Notes under the pieces: generated by a model
Database searches by the model: none
What the model was told of the DNA's origin: nothing
What the model saw: only the letters and a program-made list of their open reading frames with translations
Position numbers and translations under genes: made by a program
Shown here: in pieces, positions 37,571-64,000 of the stretch
Layout: each line of letters begins with the position of its first letter
How positions within the stretch are numbered: the first letter of the stretch is position 1
Source: Eleginops maclovinus
Lineage: Eukaryota; Chordata; Actinopteri; Perciformes; Eleginopidae
Assembly: GCF_036324505.1 (NCBI RefSeq)
Contig: NC_086356.1
Location: 16,789,744 to 16,853,743 of the forward strand
Reading direction: 5' to 3'
Length of the DNA stretch: 64,000 nucleotides

Positions 37571-37622
37571 TTACCTTACGCTTTCCTTAGTTTCTTCTTC
37601 GGCTGAGTCAAATTTATACCCT
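37571..37622 (-). promoter_or_regulatory. Candidate promoter and first exon of the RPL7A-derived array
   Basis: The downstream intron-like sequence (37350-37570) resembles the start of live RPL7A intron 1 (for example AGGATGAAAACAGATTACA). At the matching exon 1 position the minus strand reads GCGTAAG followed by donor GTAAGT, where the live gene has GACATG followed by GTGGGT. The start codon is therefore absent but the donor is closer to consensus. A TATAAAT lies about 35-40 bp upstream, at about 37612-37618. The promoter call is inference. Confidence 0.4.
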
Positions 37623-38059
37623 CTTCTTCTTCTACTTTTGGAATTACGGCAGACTAGATACAGTTTAGTTTATTGCTGCCTCCTATCGGTGTAATAACGT
37701 CATTGCTATAGAGGTCTTACTACCATATTCCGTATACGTATAAAGGTTACTACTTATATCCTATTCTATTATTTTCCCAGCCTTTTGCTTTTTTGATTTG
37801 TAGTTAACATACGGAGGCTAATAAACATAAGGTTTTCCTGTGAGCAATTTGAAGTATCAATAACCCTTTTGCCAGTGTTTAATGGCTTAAAACTGTACAT
37901 TATCATCAACTATTGCAATACAAACAAGCTTCAAGCCATGGAAAGTCAGAGCTTGTACACCATTAAGGGCAATTAAGGTATAAATTAGCTAAATCTATCA
38001 AGTGTAAGTCAACTATTCTTGACAATTCAATATGCTTTAAGAAAAAAAACAGCCTATCA

Positions 38060-38420
38060 CAGCTGTCCATAGGATTTCATGTATCTTGTTGCAAAAGTGT
38101 TGGTGGCTCAGCCCTTAAAACAGAAGCCCCTGATTGCGAGAGGAGAAATATGAAGGGTATATTTCAAGCGTGTTATACAAATAAGTTATTGCGCTTTTTT
38201 ATCAACTAAGATTTTTTAGAAAATGTTTTCAACCTTAATTGACTGAAGTTATTTAAAAATGTGGCTTATTAACACATGAATACTGTCTACATATATATTT
38301 AAGAAGTACATTATAAGGAAAGTACAAGCTTCAGATGTGGGCTAAATTCTATTTACTTTTTGAATTTGCTGAGGGCCATTTCAAGTATGGACAACGCGCC
38401 GTAGTTTGGACACCCTTGAT
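38060..38420. mobile_element. Degenerate hAT-type MITE
   Basis: It shares blocks with the element at 42993-43477: TTTTTTATCAACTAAGATTT, TTTGCTGAGGG and the right end GTAGTTTGGACACC. The left terminus is too decayed to define. Confidence 0.55.
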
Positions 38421-38689
38421 GTCGGGTGTTGCTTTTGCAGTGTGAATGATGACATTGTACCTTTCCATCACTTTAGGTAGGATGTGGCTGTGTGTATATT
38501 TGTGGTCAGAAAATAAGACCCAAATATCCTCAAAGGTGACTTAAACAAGATTTTCAGTCTATGTTGGCAATTACTTGAGCTGGTTATTTTATTATTCATT
38601 TTATTTCTCTCAAAGGAATCTTCTTCTACCCAGACTATAACTCGAGACATTCAGAAAGTCATCATAACTTGTGCATATTTCTGCACATA

Positions 38690-40274
38690 CAGTGGGGCAA
38701 AAAAGTATTTAGTCAGCCACCAATTGTGCAAGTTCTCCCATTTAAAAAGATGAGAGAGGCCTGTCATTTTTATCATAGCTATACCTCAACTATGAGAGAC
38801 AGAATGAGAAAAGAAATCCAGAAAATCACATTGTAGGATTTTTAATGAATTAATTTTCAAATGATTGTGGAAAATAAGTATTTGGTCAATAACAAAAGTT
38901 CATCTCAATACTTTGTTATATACCCTTTGTTGGCAATGACAGAGGTCAAACGTTTTCTGTAAGTCTTCACAAGGTTTTCACACTGTTGCTGGTATTTTGG
39001 CCCATTCCTCCATGCAGATCTCCTCTAAAGCAGTGATGTTTTGGGGCTGTCGCTTGGAACACGGACTTTCAACTCCCTCCAAAGATTTTCTATGGGGTTG
39101 AGATCTGGAGACTGGCTAGGCCACTCCAGGACCTTGAAATGCTTCTTACGGAGCCACTCCTTCGTTGCCCTGGCGGTGTGTTTGGGGTCATTGTCATGCT
39201 GAAAGACCCAGCCACGCTTCATCTTCAGTGCCCTTGCTTATGGAAGGAGGTTTTCACTCAAAATCTCAGGATACATGGCCCCATTCATTTTTTCCTTTAC
39301 ACGGATCAGTCGTCCTGGTCCCTTTGCAGAAAAACAGCCCCAAAGCATGATGTTTCCACCCCCATGCTTCACAGTAGGTATGGTGTTCTTTGGATGCAAC
39401 TCTGCATTCTTTCTCCTCCAAACATGACGAGTTGAGTTTTTACCAAAAAGTTCTATTTTGGTTTCATCTGACCATATGACATTCTCCCAATCCTCTTCTG
39501 GATCATCCAAACGCCCTCTAGCAAACTTCAGACGGGCCTGGACATGTACTGGCTTAAGCAGGGGGACACGTCTGGAACTGCAGGATTTAAGTCCCTGGCG
39601 GCGTAGTGTGTTACTGATGGTAGCCTCTGTTACTTTGGTCCCAGCTCTCTGCAGGTCATTCACTAGGTCCCCCCGTGTGGTTCTGGGATTTTTGCTCACC
39701 GTTCTTGTGATCATTTTGACCCCACGGGGTGAGATCATGCGTGGAGCCCCAGATCGAGGGAGATTAGCAGTGGTCTTGTATGTCTTCCATTTTCTAATAA
39801 TTGCTCCCACAGTTGATTTCTTCACACCAAGCTGCTTACCTATTGCAGATTCAGTTTTCCCAGCCTGGTGCAGGTCTACAATTTTGTCTCTGGTCTCCTT
39901 TGACAGCTCTTTGGTCTTGGCCATAGTGGAGTTTGGAGTATGACTGTTTGAGGTTGTGGACAGGTGTCTTTTATACTGATAACGAGTTCAAAAAGGTGCC
40001 ATTAATACAGGTAACGAGTGGAGGACAGAGGAGCCTCTTAAAGAAGAAGTTACAGGTCTGTGAGAGCCAGAAATCTTGCTTGTTTGTAGGTGACCAAATA
40101 CTTATTTTACCGAGGAATTTACCAATAAATTCTTTAAAAATCCTACAATGTGATTTCCTGGATTTTATTTCCTCATTTTGTCTCTCATAGTTGAGGTATA
40201 CCTATGATAACAATCTTTTTAAATGGGAGAACTTGCACAATTGGTGACTGACTAAATACTTTTTTGCCCTACTG
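38690..40274 (-). mobile_element. Tc1/mariner element A, transposase with nonsense mutation
   Basis: Full-length copy bounded by CAGTGGGGCAAAAAAGTATT and its inverse ending CCCTACTG, with TA on both sides. The minus-strand transposase starts at 39922-39924 ([20 protein letters not shown]). It has the paired HTH region and the catalytic residues in [21 protein letters not shown] and [11 protein letters not shown] (DD34E type). A TCA-to-TAA change at 39238-39240 stops it after SENLLP. Not autonomous. Confidence 0.93.
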
Positions 40275-40287
40275 TAACTACCACTTA

Positions 40288-41762
40288 CAGTGGGGCAAAA
40301 AAGTATGAGCAAAAAAGTATGAGCTGGGACCAAAGTAACAGAGGCTACCATATTTGGTCACCTACAAACAAGCAAGATTTCTGGCTCTCAAAGACCTGTA
40401 ACTTCTTCTTTAAGAGGCTCCTCTGTCCTCCACTCGTTACCTGTATTAATGGCACCTTTTTGAACTCGTTATCAGTATAAAAGACACCTGTCCACAACCT
40501 CAAACAGTCATACTCCAAACTCCACTATGGCCAAGACCAAAGAGCTGTCAAAGGAGACCAGAGACAAAATTGTAGACCTGCACCAGGCTGGGAAAACTGA
40601 ATCTGCAATAGGTAAGCAGCTTGGTGTGAAGAAATCAACTGTGGGAGCAATTATTAGAAAATGGAAGACATACAAGACCACTGCTAATCTCCCTCCATCT
40701 GGGGCTCTACGCAAGATCTCACCCCGTGGGGTCAAAATGATCACAAGAACGGTGAGCAAAAATCCCAGAACCACACGGGGGGACCTAGTGAATGACCTGC
40801 AGAGAGCTGGGACCAAAGTAACAGAGGCTACCATCAGTAACACACTAGGCCGCCAGGGACTTAAATCCTGCAGTTCCAGACGTGTCCCCCTGCTTAAGCC
40901 AGTACATGTCCAGGCCCGTCTGAAGTTTGCTAGAGGGCATTTGGATGATCCAGAAGAGGATTGGGAGAATGTCATATGGTCAGATGAAACCAAAATAGAA
41001 CTTTTTGGTAAAAACTCAACTCGTCGTGTTTGGAGGAGAAAGAATGCAGAGTTGCATCCAAAGAACACCATACCTACTGTGAAGCATGGGGGTGGAAACA
41101 TCATGCTTTGGGGCTGTTTTTCTGCAAAGGGACCAGGACGACTGATCCGTGTAAAGGAAAGAATGAATGGGGCCATGTATCGTGAGATTTTGAGTGAAAA
41201 CCTCCTTCCATCAGCAAGGGCACTGAAGATGAAGCGTGGCTGGGTCTTTCAGTATGACAATGATCCCAAACACACCGCCAGGGCAACGAAGGAGTGGCTT
41301 CGTAAGAAGCATTTCAAGGTCCTGGAGTGGCCTAGCCAGTCTCCAGATCTCAACTCCATAGAAAATCTTTGGAGGGAGTTGAAAGTCCGTGTTGCCCAGC
41401 GACAGCCCCAAAACATCACTGCTTTAGAGGAGATCTGCATGGAGGAATGGGCCAAAATACCAGCAACAGTGTGAAAACCTTGTGAAGACTTACAGAAAAC
41501 GTTGGACCTCTGTCATTACCAACAAAGGGTATATAACAAAGTATTGAGATGAACTTTTGTTATTGACCAAATACTTATTTTCCACAATCATTTGAAATAA
41601 ATTCTTTAAAAATCCTACAATGTGATTTTCTGGATTCTTTTTTCTCATTTTGTCTCTCATAGTTGAGGTATACCTATGATAAAAATTACAGGCCTCTCTC
41701 ATCTTTTTAAATGGGAGAACTTGCACAATTGGTGGCTGACTAAATACTTTTTTGCCCCACTG
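40288..41762 (+). mobile_element. Tc1/mariner element B, rearranged left end
   Basis: It is oriented opposite to element A, 13 bp away. The transposase frame, 40527-41474 (315 residues), carries all three catalytic blocks. A 2-base deletion after KIPATV cuts off about 25 C-terminal residues seen in the copy at 54-55 kb. The left terminal repeat is abnormal: after 18 bases it turns into a duplicated AAAAAAGTATGAGC and a 31-base piece copied from inside the transposase gene. Confidence 0.93.
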
Positions 41763-41764
41763 TA

Positions 41765-42075
41765 TAAAATCCAGTGCTTTCATTAGGGCAAAGTGAACAT
41801 GGTTTTATAGTAATTTTCTCCTGTAATTTGTTTCTAGACTTTTAGCAATAATTGCTCTTAATAGGTATCAGTTCAAGCACCGTTACACTTAAGCAAATGT
41901 ATTTGTTGAATGCAGCTAGCAACTAAACCGATTGAACATACTGGACTCCTTTTAACTTTTAAAGTACTTTTCATTAAAAAAAATGAAGGAAAAATGCATC
42001 AAATTAAATATTTTACAAATGACCATAAACAGTGTCCATTACTACATGTATATTGGTTGTTTTATATTTTAATTT
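41765..42075. other. Intergenic, nothing recognised
   Basis: AT-rich spacer between Tc1 element B and the coding-like segment at 42.08 kb. Confidence 0.35.
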
Positions 42076-42080
42076 ATGTG

Positions 42081-42305
42081 GATGCTCATGGCGATGCATC
42101 ATCTACAAAAGACGTCACAACAGACGATGCTGTCACCTCGTCGTCACTCAGAGAGCAGATGACGGCTCTGTCTGAGTATTATCCTCAGAGCCTTGAGGAT
42201 GAAGACAGCAAGGAGGATGACGTCATGGTTCAGATCAGAGCCAAGAAGTCAGAGATACAAGAGAAACAAAACAACACTGTTACTAACTGTTTACAAAAGA
42301 AATAA
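42081..42305 (+). CDS. Coding-like segment of unknown identity, possible terminal exon
   Basis: An open frame ends at the TAA at 42303-42305. It has a balanced composition unlike its AT-rich surroundings and encodes an acidic, Ser/Thr-rich stretch (TSSSLREQMTALSEYYPQSL, then EDEDSKEDDVMVQIRAKK). It also stays open upstream to an ATG at 41910, but that part looks non-coding. No good splice acceptor is visible directly before it. It may be the last exon of an unrecognised gene or an old relic. No function can be assigned. Confidence 0.3.
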   Translation, partial: DAHGDASSTKDVTTDDAVTSSSLREQMTALSEYYPQSLEDEDSKEDDVMVQIRAKKSEIQEKQNNTVTNCLQKK

Positions 42306-42309
42306 ACAC

Positions 42310-42984
42310 TTCATTACATTTTAAAAAAGAGGACACCATTTTCATCTCGTGTTGTGATGAACTATTGAAAATTAAATTAAATTAAAAATGATCTTTCATC
42401 TCTTGCCTGGTGAAAAAAAGACATTCAAAAGGTCTTGAAGTCATCTGAGCGCTGCAGGAGATAAAAAATATCCTCAGCATGTTTTTGGACACTGGTCCAA
42501 TGACATAAAATGAAATCAAAATAGGAAAAAATAAAGTCAAATAAATCATACAGATAAAAACAAACATCAATAAACAGGACATACTGTATAATGCCGTTCT
42601 CTTGGCTGGAGGAGAAACTCGAACGTTCCCGCTTCAGAGGCCGCGTCCTCGCACAACTGAATTACTCTTCACCGTCTGAACACTGCAGCATGAATTATAA
42701 TAAGTTGTTTAGCATTTCATTGACCATGATATCTGTAAATATGGTCACAACCAGCAACGTTACAAATTCCTTCTACGTTAACCGACATGGCAATAAATCC
42801 ATTTCTGAGTCTGATGAAGCCATTTCACTCAATCAAAAAAAGGTTAAAGGTTGGAAACATTTAGGAAGGCAAAAAAAAGGCAAAGCTGTTGGATCCTTGT
42901 CCTACAGTTAAATATTATTTTAAAAAATAAAAAATCCCCATCTGTTCTAATTTTTTATTTTCATGTCTTGCTGAGGGAAGAGCA
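42310..42984. other. Intergenic, nothing recognised
   Basis: AT-rich. A short open frame at 42591-42911 has no domain and no clear splice signals. Confidence 0.35.
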
Positions 42985-42992
42985 CTATAAAG

Positions 42993-43477
42993 CAGGGGTG
43001 TCAAAAGTTTTTTCACCAAGGGCCACATACAGAAAAATATACGGAGAGCTGGGCCACAGAGGTGAATATTGCCTCATAAGTGAAGTTATAAGTTAGCAGA
43101 ACAAATCAAATGTAGGTGAATAATGCACAATACTTTCAAATGGCTTAAGGAAACAACAGCCTACATCCCATCTCTCTCTAGGGTGTCATTTATTTTGTTG
43201 GAAGCCCATTCCTTAAAGCGTAGATTGCTGATAAGAGTAAATATGAAGATTGGGCTTTTTTTGTTTTTTATCAACTAAGATTTGAAGGAAAAGGTTTTAA
43301 ATTCTAACTGACTGGATTTATTTGATAATTGGGCTCATTAATATATTTGAGAAGTATAATATAAAACAAGAAAAAGTTAATTTGTGGGTCAGATTCCCTT
43401 TTAGAATTTGCTGAGGGACGATTCAAAATGGCCCACGGGTTGGATTTGGGCTCCGGGCTGTAGTTTGGACACCACTG
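42993..43477. mobile_element. hAT MITE with perfect 8-bp target duplication
   Basis: The ends CAGGGGTGTCAAA and TTTGGACACCACTG are inverted repeats of each other with one mismatch and one gap. CTATAAAG is repeated exactly at 42985-42992 and 43478-43485. An 8-bp duplication and CAG termini identify the hAT superfamily. It has no coding capacity. Confidence 0.88.
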
Positions 43478-43621
43478 CTATAAAGGGTCTTATTGGTGAG
43501 CCAACTTCAAACAGTAATCCCAACACATCACTGTGCAGTAAAAAAATATAGTTATATTTTGAGTCCAAGTACTGTATATTTAGAAACAACAACAAAACAC
43601 AATCTTTTAGGACACATATTT

Positions 43622-43627
43622 TTTTAT
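43622..43627 (-). terminator. RPL7A: RPL7A polyadenylation signal
   Basis: On the minus strand AATAAA occurs about 11 bases after the RPL7A stop codon, giving the very short 3' UTR typical of ribosomal-protein genes. Confidence 0.8.
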
Positions 43628-43637
43628 TCCAAACAGT

Positions 43638-46732
<3,095 letters not shown>

Positions 46733-46735
<3 letters not shown>

Positions 46736-46757
46736 GTCGGTTCAGATAGAAAGGAAG
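46733..46757 (-). promoter_or_regulatory. RPL7A: RPL7A TOP start and 5' leader
   Basis: Reading from 46757 the minus strand gives CTTCCTTTCTATCTGAACCG and then the ATG after GAC. A C followed by pyrimidines is the terminal oligopyrimidine start of ribosomal-protein mRNAs, which puts translation under growth (mTOR) control. The exact start base is inferred. Confidence 0.7.
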
Positions 46758-47450
46758 ACCTAGGGATTCTGGGTAGCCTAAATACCGCGAGGTTTGCGCC
46801 GTGATTACGTGGCCCTGTTTACGCACCGATCTGGAGTCAGATTTTACAGAGGCTAAACTGCTTCTGCTTTGCTATATAAAAGATAAAAGACTGACTCAGG
46901 ATCAGTGTTAAAATTAAGAGTGTTAATGCGTTTTCACCGTCATATTGTTTTAATGTAATATTTTATTTATAATCGAAAAATGTCATACATGCGACATATG
47001 ACTGAAATTAATTTAAAATAAAAATAATAAATAATAAAAATAATGGCAATGGGCAACATTAATACAAAGAAACTGAAAACAATTATTCAGTTATAAGAAT
47101 ACAATCAAATAAGTGGACACATCTATTGTCTTGATATCCTTTTTATATTTGGACGGGACGAAAAATTCCATATATTGCCTGGTTTTATTTTTTTATGTAT
47201 TAAATAACGGTTTGTTGTGCTCATCAAAAGTGGGCTCAGGGGTGGGGTCGTTTAACCGACGTACAATATTGCGTCACTTCCGTAAACAGGTATATTTAAC
47301 GTTAATCAATAAAAACGTTGCATCTGGCAAAAAAATTATAAAGTAACGACTTTTCGTATATTTAATTATTGTTTGTATTAAATTAAATTGAACAAATATG
47401 CCTTCATTGTGAAGACACTGGGTGGGCTGGATTTGTCACACTGACGTCGC
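46758..47450. promoter_or_regulatory. Divergent intergenic promoter region RPL7A/USP20
   Basis: About 0.7 kb separates the RPL7A start (minus) from the GC-rich USP20 first exon (plus). The middle is AT-rich. No TATA box is evident on either side. Confidence 0.5.
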
Positions 47451-47674
47451 TCCGTGTCGCTCCTCCTCCTCCAGACCTGCGTCGTTCCGCTCCGTGCTGT
47501 GCGGAGGATTGGAGGAGGGGGCGAGTTGTTTGGGGTTGGTGGGCCGGGGGTATCGCGTCCGTCTCTCTCGGCTCGGCTTCTCCAATATCTTACTAGCATA
47601 CTGTGGCCTGCCCTGCATCAGTATGGATTGTTAATGGGAAAAATGGATGATCATCGTGTCAGCTGCTTCTGTTG
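47450..47674 (+). other. USP20: Candidate non-coding first exon of USP20
   Basis: A GC-rich stretch, unlike its surroundings, ends in GTTG followed by GTAAATACG, a possible donor. It precedes the first coding exon by about 330 bp. The start is approximate. Confidence 0.5.
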
Positions 47675-48008
47675 GTAAATACGAGTCATTCATAACATTT
47701 GCTGCTGTCATCGCTGCAGTGAGGAGATGATTTCGGAGCTCTCGTTTGGTAATCATGAGGCCTTTCAGATATTAGATTATGTGGGGTTTTATTGTGAAAA
47801 GATGGGATTAAAACCAATATGTTTCTAACTGTTCCTCCAGTTAGCAGACAGAGACAAGGTGCATGTGATTGATGCACAGATCCTGTTATTGAGTTTAGAT
47901 TATTGTATATACAGCTAGCTTTAGCTACAACAGCTTGCCATCTGTATCACTACAGTTGTGTTATTACTGCCCTTTCAAATTAGCAAGACGTACTCCTGAA
48001 GAGTAGCT

Positions 48009-62067
<14,059 letters not shown>

Positions 62068-64000
62068 GATAAAAACAGGTTGGAATGTTTACTTGTTGGG
62101 AAACGCTGTTAAATCACCATAATCCCTCACATACCCCATGCATATACACAGACTTTCATACAATAAATATACTTTGGGGGGATGTGTAACACTTTACTGG
62201 AAGCCGGTCTTAGATCAGGCCCCTTTTTTTCCACCCACATGAGCTCATAATTTCCTTTTGGTCAGTAGAGAGTAAGATTGCACATGTGGCCAAACATCTG
62301 TAATTCCAATCTACCCTGCTGGCTGCTTTAAGAGTACATTTTTCTTGTCTTTGCTCCCTTTTTCCCACAGGTCTTCTGTTTCTCTTTCCACTCCTGTTCT
62401 CGCAGGAAGCTGAGGAATTTGCACCGTGGTGGAGAAACCTCGTGGCGAGCACTTTGTAAATGTAGCAACGCTTACTCTGAGGCCGTGTTGCAAAGAGGGT
62501 GAAATGGTACTTTAAATTGTCACATAGTTTATTTATTGAATAACTCCGATCCTCAATGTTAAGATGTGTAAAAAAAGATGTCGTGTCACATCTCTGGGGG
62601 TGTTTATGGTAGCTATGGTGTGTCAGTGACTAGCTGTCAGATACTGCTGAGGAGAACCGAGGACATTTTTCTTCACTGCAAGCAAAAACGTCAAAAAGAG
62701 ACGTTAATGGCTTTCTGTTTGCCTGTTTACTAGTTACATAGCAACAAGTTCAGTGAGAGATGTCACATAAATCATACTCTTGCACCTCCAACCTTAAATA
62801 CACGGTATAACTGAGCCCTCAGGAATGGATGTCTTTTGTTTGGTTAAGCCAGGGGAAATGATCAGATCTTCAAGAAAACACCGCAAAACATCCATGTGTC
62901 CAAAAAAAGAAATACAAACTTTTCAGGGTGTAATTGGAAAAGCTTCAAAATGCATGAATTTGCTATTCCTTTATCCACATATCTTCTGTGGTGAAATTGA
63001 TGGAAATATATTGTCACTCTTGTGCGGCAGTTAGCTAATTTTGAAGAAGTGAAACATGGAAAAAGGGCATGAAGAGGACGAGTACACATTGGATGCAGAG
63101 GTGGTACAACTTCCAAAGAGGAAACAAGAAAACCTCATAATTATTCACAAATTTGACAGCAAGAATGACCTCATCTCAGTTCTTTAGAAGACATTACTCT
63201 AATGAAAAATAATGCAATACTTGTTTCAACAGAGACCTAGTCAATGACGTAATCATTTAACAATACCGAAATAATCTGCACAAAATGCACAAATCCAGAA
63301 GTTATTTATGATTATTATTTGATTGATCAAGTTTATTTTCTTATTTCCACAAACAAACTTCCTTGTGCATGTTTTGTCATCAGAAAGATAAGCTATACTC
63401 ACACTATGGTATAAATATCTGTGGATCTGCAAGTTGCATTCTTCTTGAAGATACATTTTAAAATGATATGTAAAAACACACGTCTTCACTATAGCTTGTT
63501 TACTCAAAATCTTAATGCGTATGAACACCTCCACCCACACAGGAAGCGATGAATCAACACATTCCTCTAACCGCAACACTTTTTAAATCGAGAAATACGT
63601 ATTAAGATCTTTCGCCATTTTTGTATATCCTTAGCTCACACTCATAAACCAGAGTGTGCTGTGCAATTTAAAAACAACATTTAAGACGCTACAAAGACCT
63701 CCAAATACCAACCTCTGACTTCCATTTATAGAAGCTACCATGCAGAGTTGCTAAGAGTTGTTATTCCGTTTAAATCTGAAAATCACCCTAAATATTGTTG
63801 TGCACATTTCTTCTTATACAGCATACATTGAGATTAAAGTGCCAGAGTAAAATCTAGGAGAAATGGCAGGAAGCCAGTCGAAACTTTTGGGAAAAAGTAA
63901 ATAAAAAATCACGTCCTCCTATATCTCATTGTAGATAAATCACATGCTTGCCTTTTTTTTACTGTACAGACCTGCAGTGTGCCGACACATTAAAGCCTGC
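62068..64000 (+). other. USP20: USP20 3' UTR and downstream sequence
   Basis: The first part must be the USP20 3' UTR. An AATAAA at 62162 is the first candidate polyadenylation signal. I see no further gene, RNA or mobile element up to the window end; the open frames here are short and carry no domains. Confidence 0.5.

Noticed and set aside
39458..39943. Long plus-strand open frame antisense to the Tc1 transposase (similar ones at 40508-41176 and 54259-54690)
   Set aside because: These are shadows of the conserved transposase gene, present in each copy because the sense strand is conserved.

Overview
This window is vertebrate nuclear DNA, almost certainly from a ray-finned (teleost) fish. 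The genes have many short exons with GT-AG introns. C/D-box snoRNAs sit in ribosomal-protein introns. Teleost-type repeats are dense: Tc1/mariner copies, hAT elements of the GTF2IRD2 and ZBED5 types, L1-like LINEs and a tRNA-derived SINE. All gene structures below were read by eye from the sequence; no database was searched.

Left part (1-21 kb). The first two coding exons of SREK1 lie on the minus strand (1554-1962), and the rest of that gene is off the left edge. From 2.8 to 15.5 kb the DNA is mostly dead mobile elements: a minus-strand LINE, a duplicated hAT fragment carrying a broken Tc1, a SINE, a small TIR element, a GTF2IRD2-type hAT and a 5'-truncated L1. A minus-strand complement C9 gene at 16.36-19.67 kb has lost its LDL-receptor domain and carries several frameshifts, so I call it a pseudogene.

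Middle part (21-30 kb). A TATA-promoter gene on the plus strand (21447-23487) encodes a tyrosine/proline-rich low-complexity protein that I cannot name. It is followed by tandem duplications, a broken ZBED5-type hAT, an L1 tail and a row of duplicated exon-like units.

Right part (31-64 kb). An intact RPL7A gene (minus, 43638-46735) stands head-to-head with an intact 945-residue USP20 gene (plus, 48009-62067). RPL7A carries two SNORD24 and two SNORD36 type snoRNAs in its introns. To the left of it (about 30.9-37.6 kb) lies an array of decayed, shuffled RPL7A copies with eight more snoRNA-like sequences, several of them with intact guides, plus a first-exon-like segment that has a good splice donor but no start codon. 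This suggests a ribosomal-protein duplicate turning into a snoRNA host locus, and it is the most interesting feature of the window. A 1.4 kb stretch of the array is almost identical to the live gene, introns included, which points to recent gene conversion or an assembly error. Tc1 copies lie between array and gene (a head-to-head pair at 38.7-41.8 kb) and inside a USP20 intron (53.9-55.5 kb).
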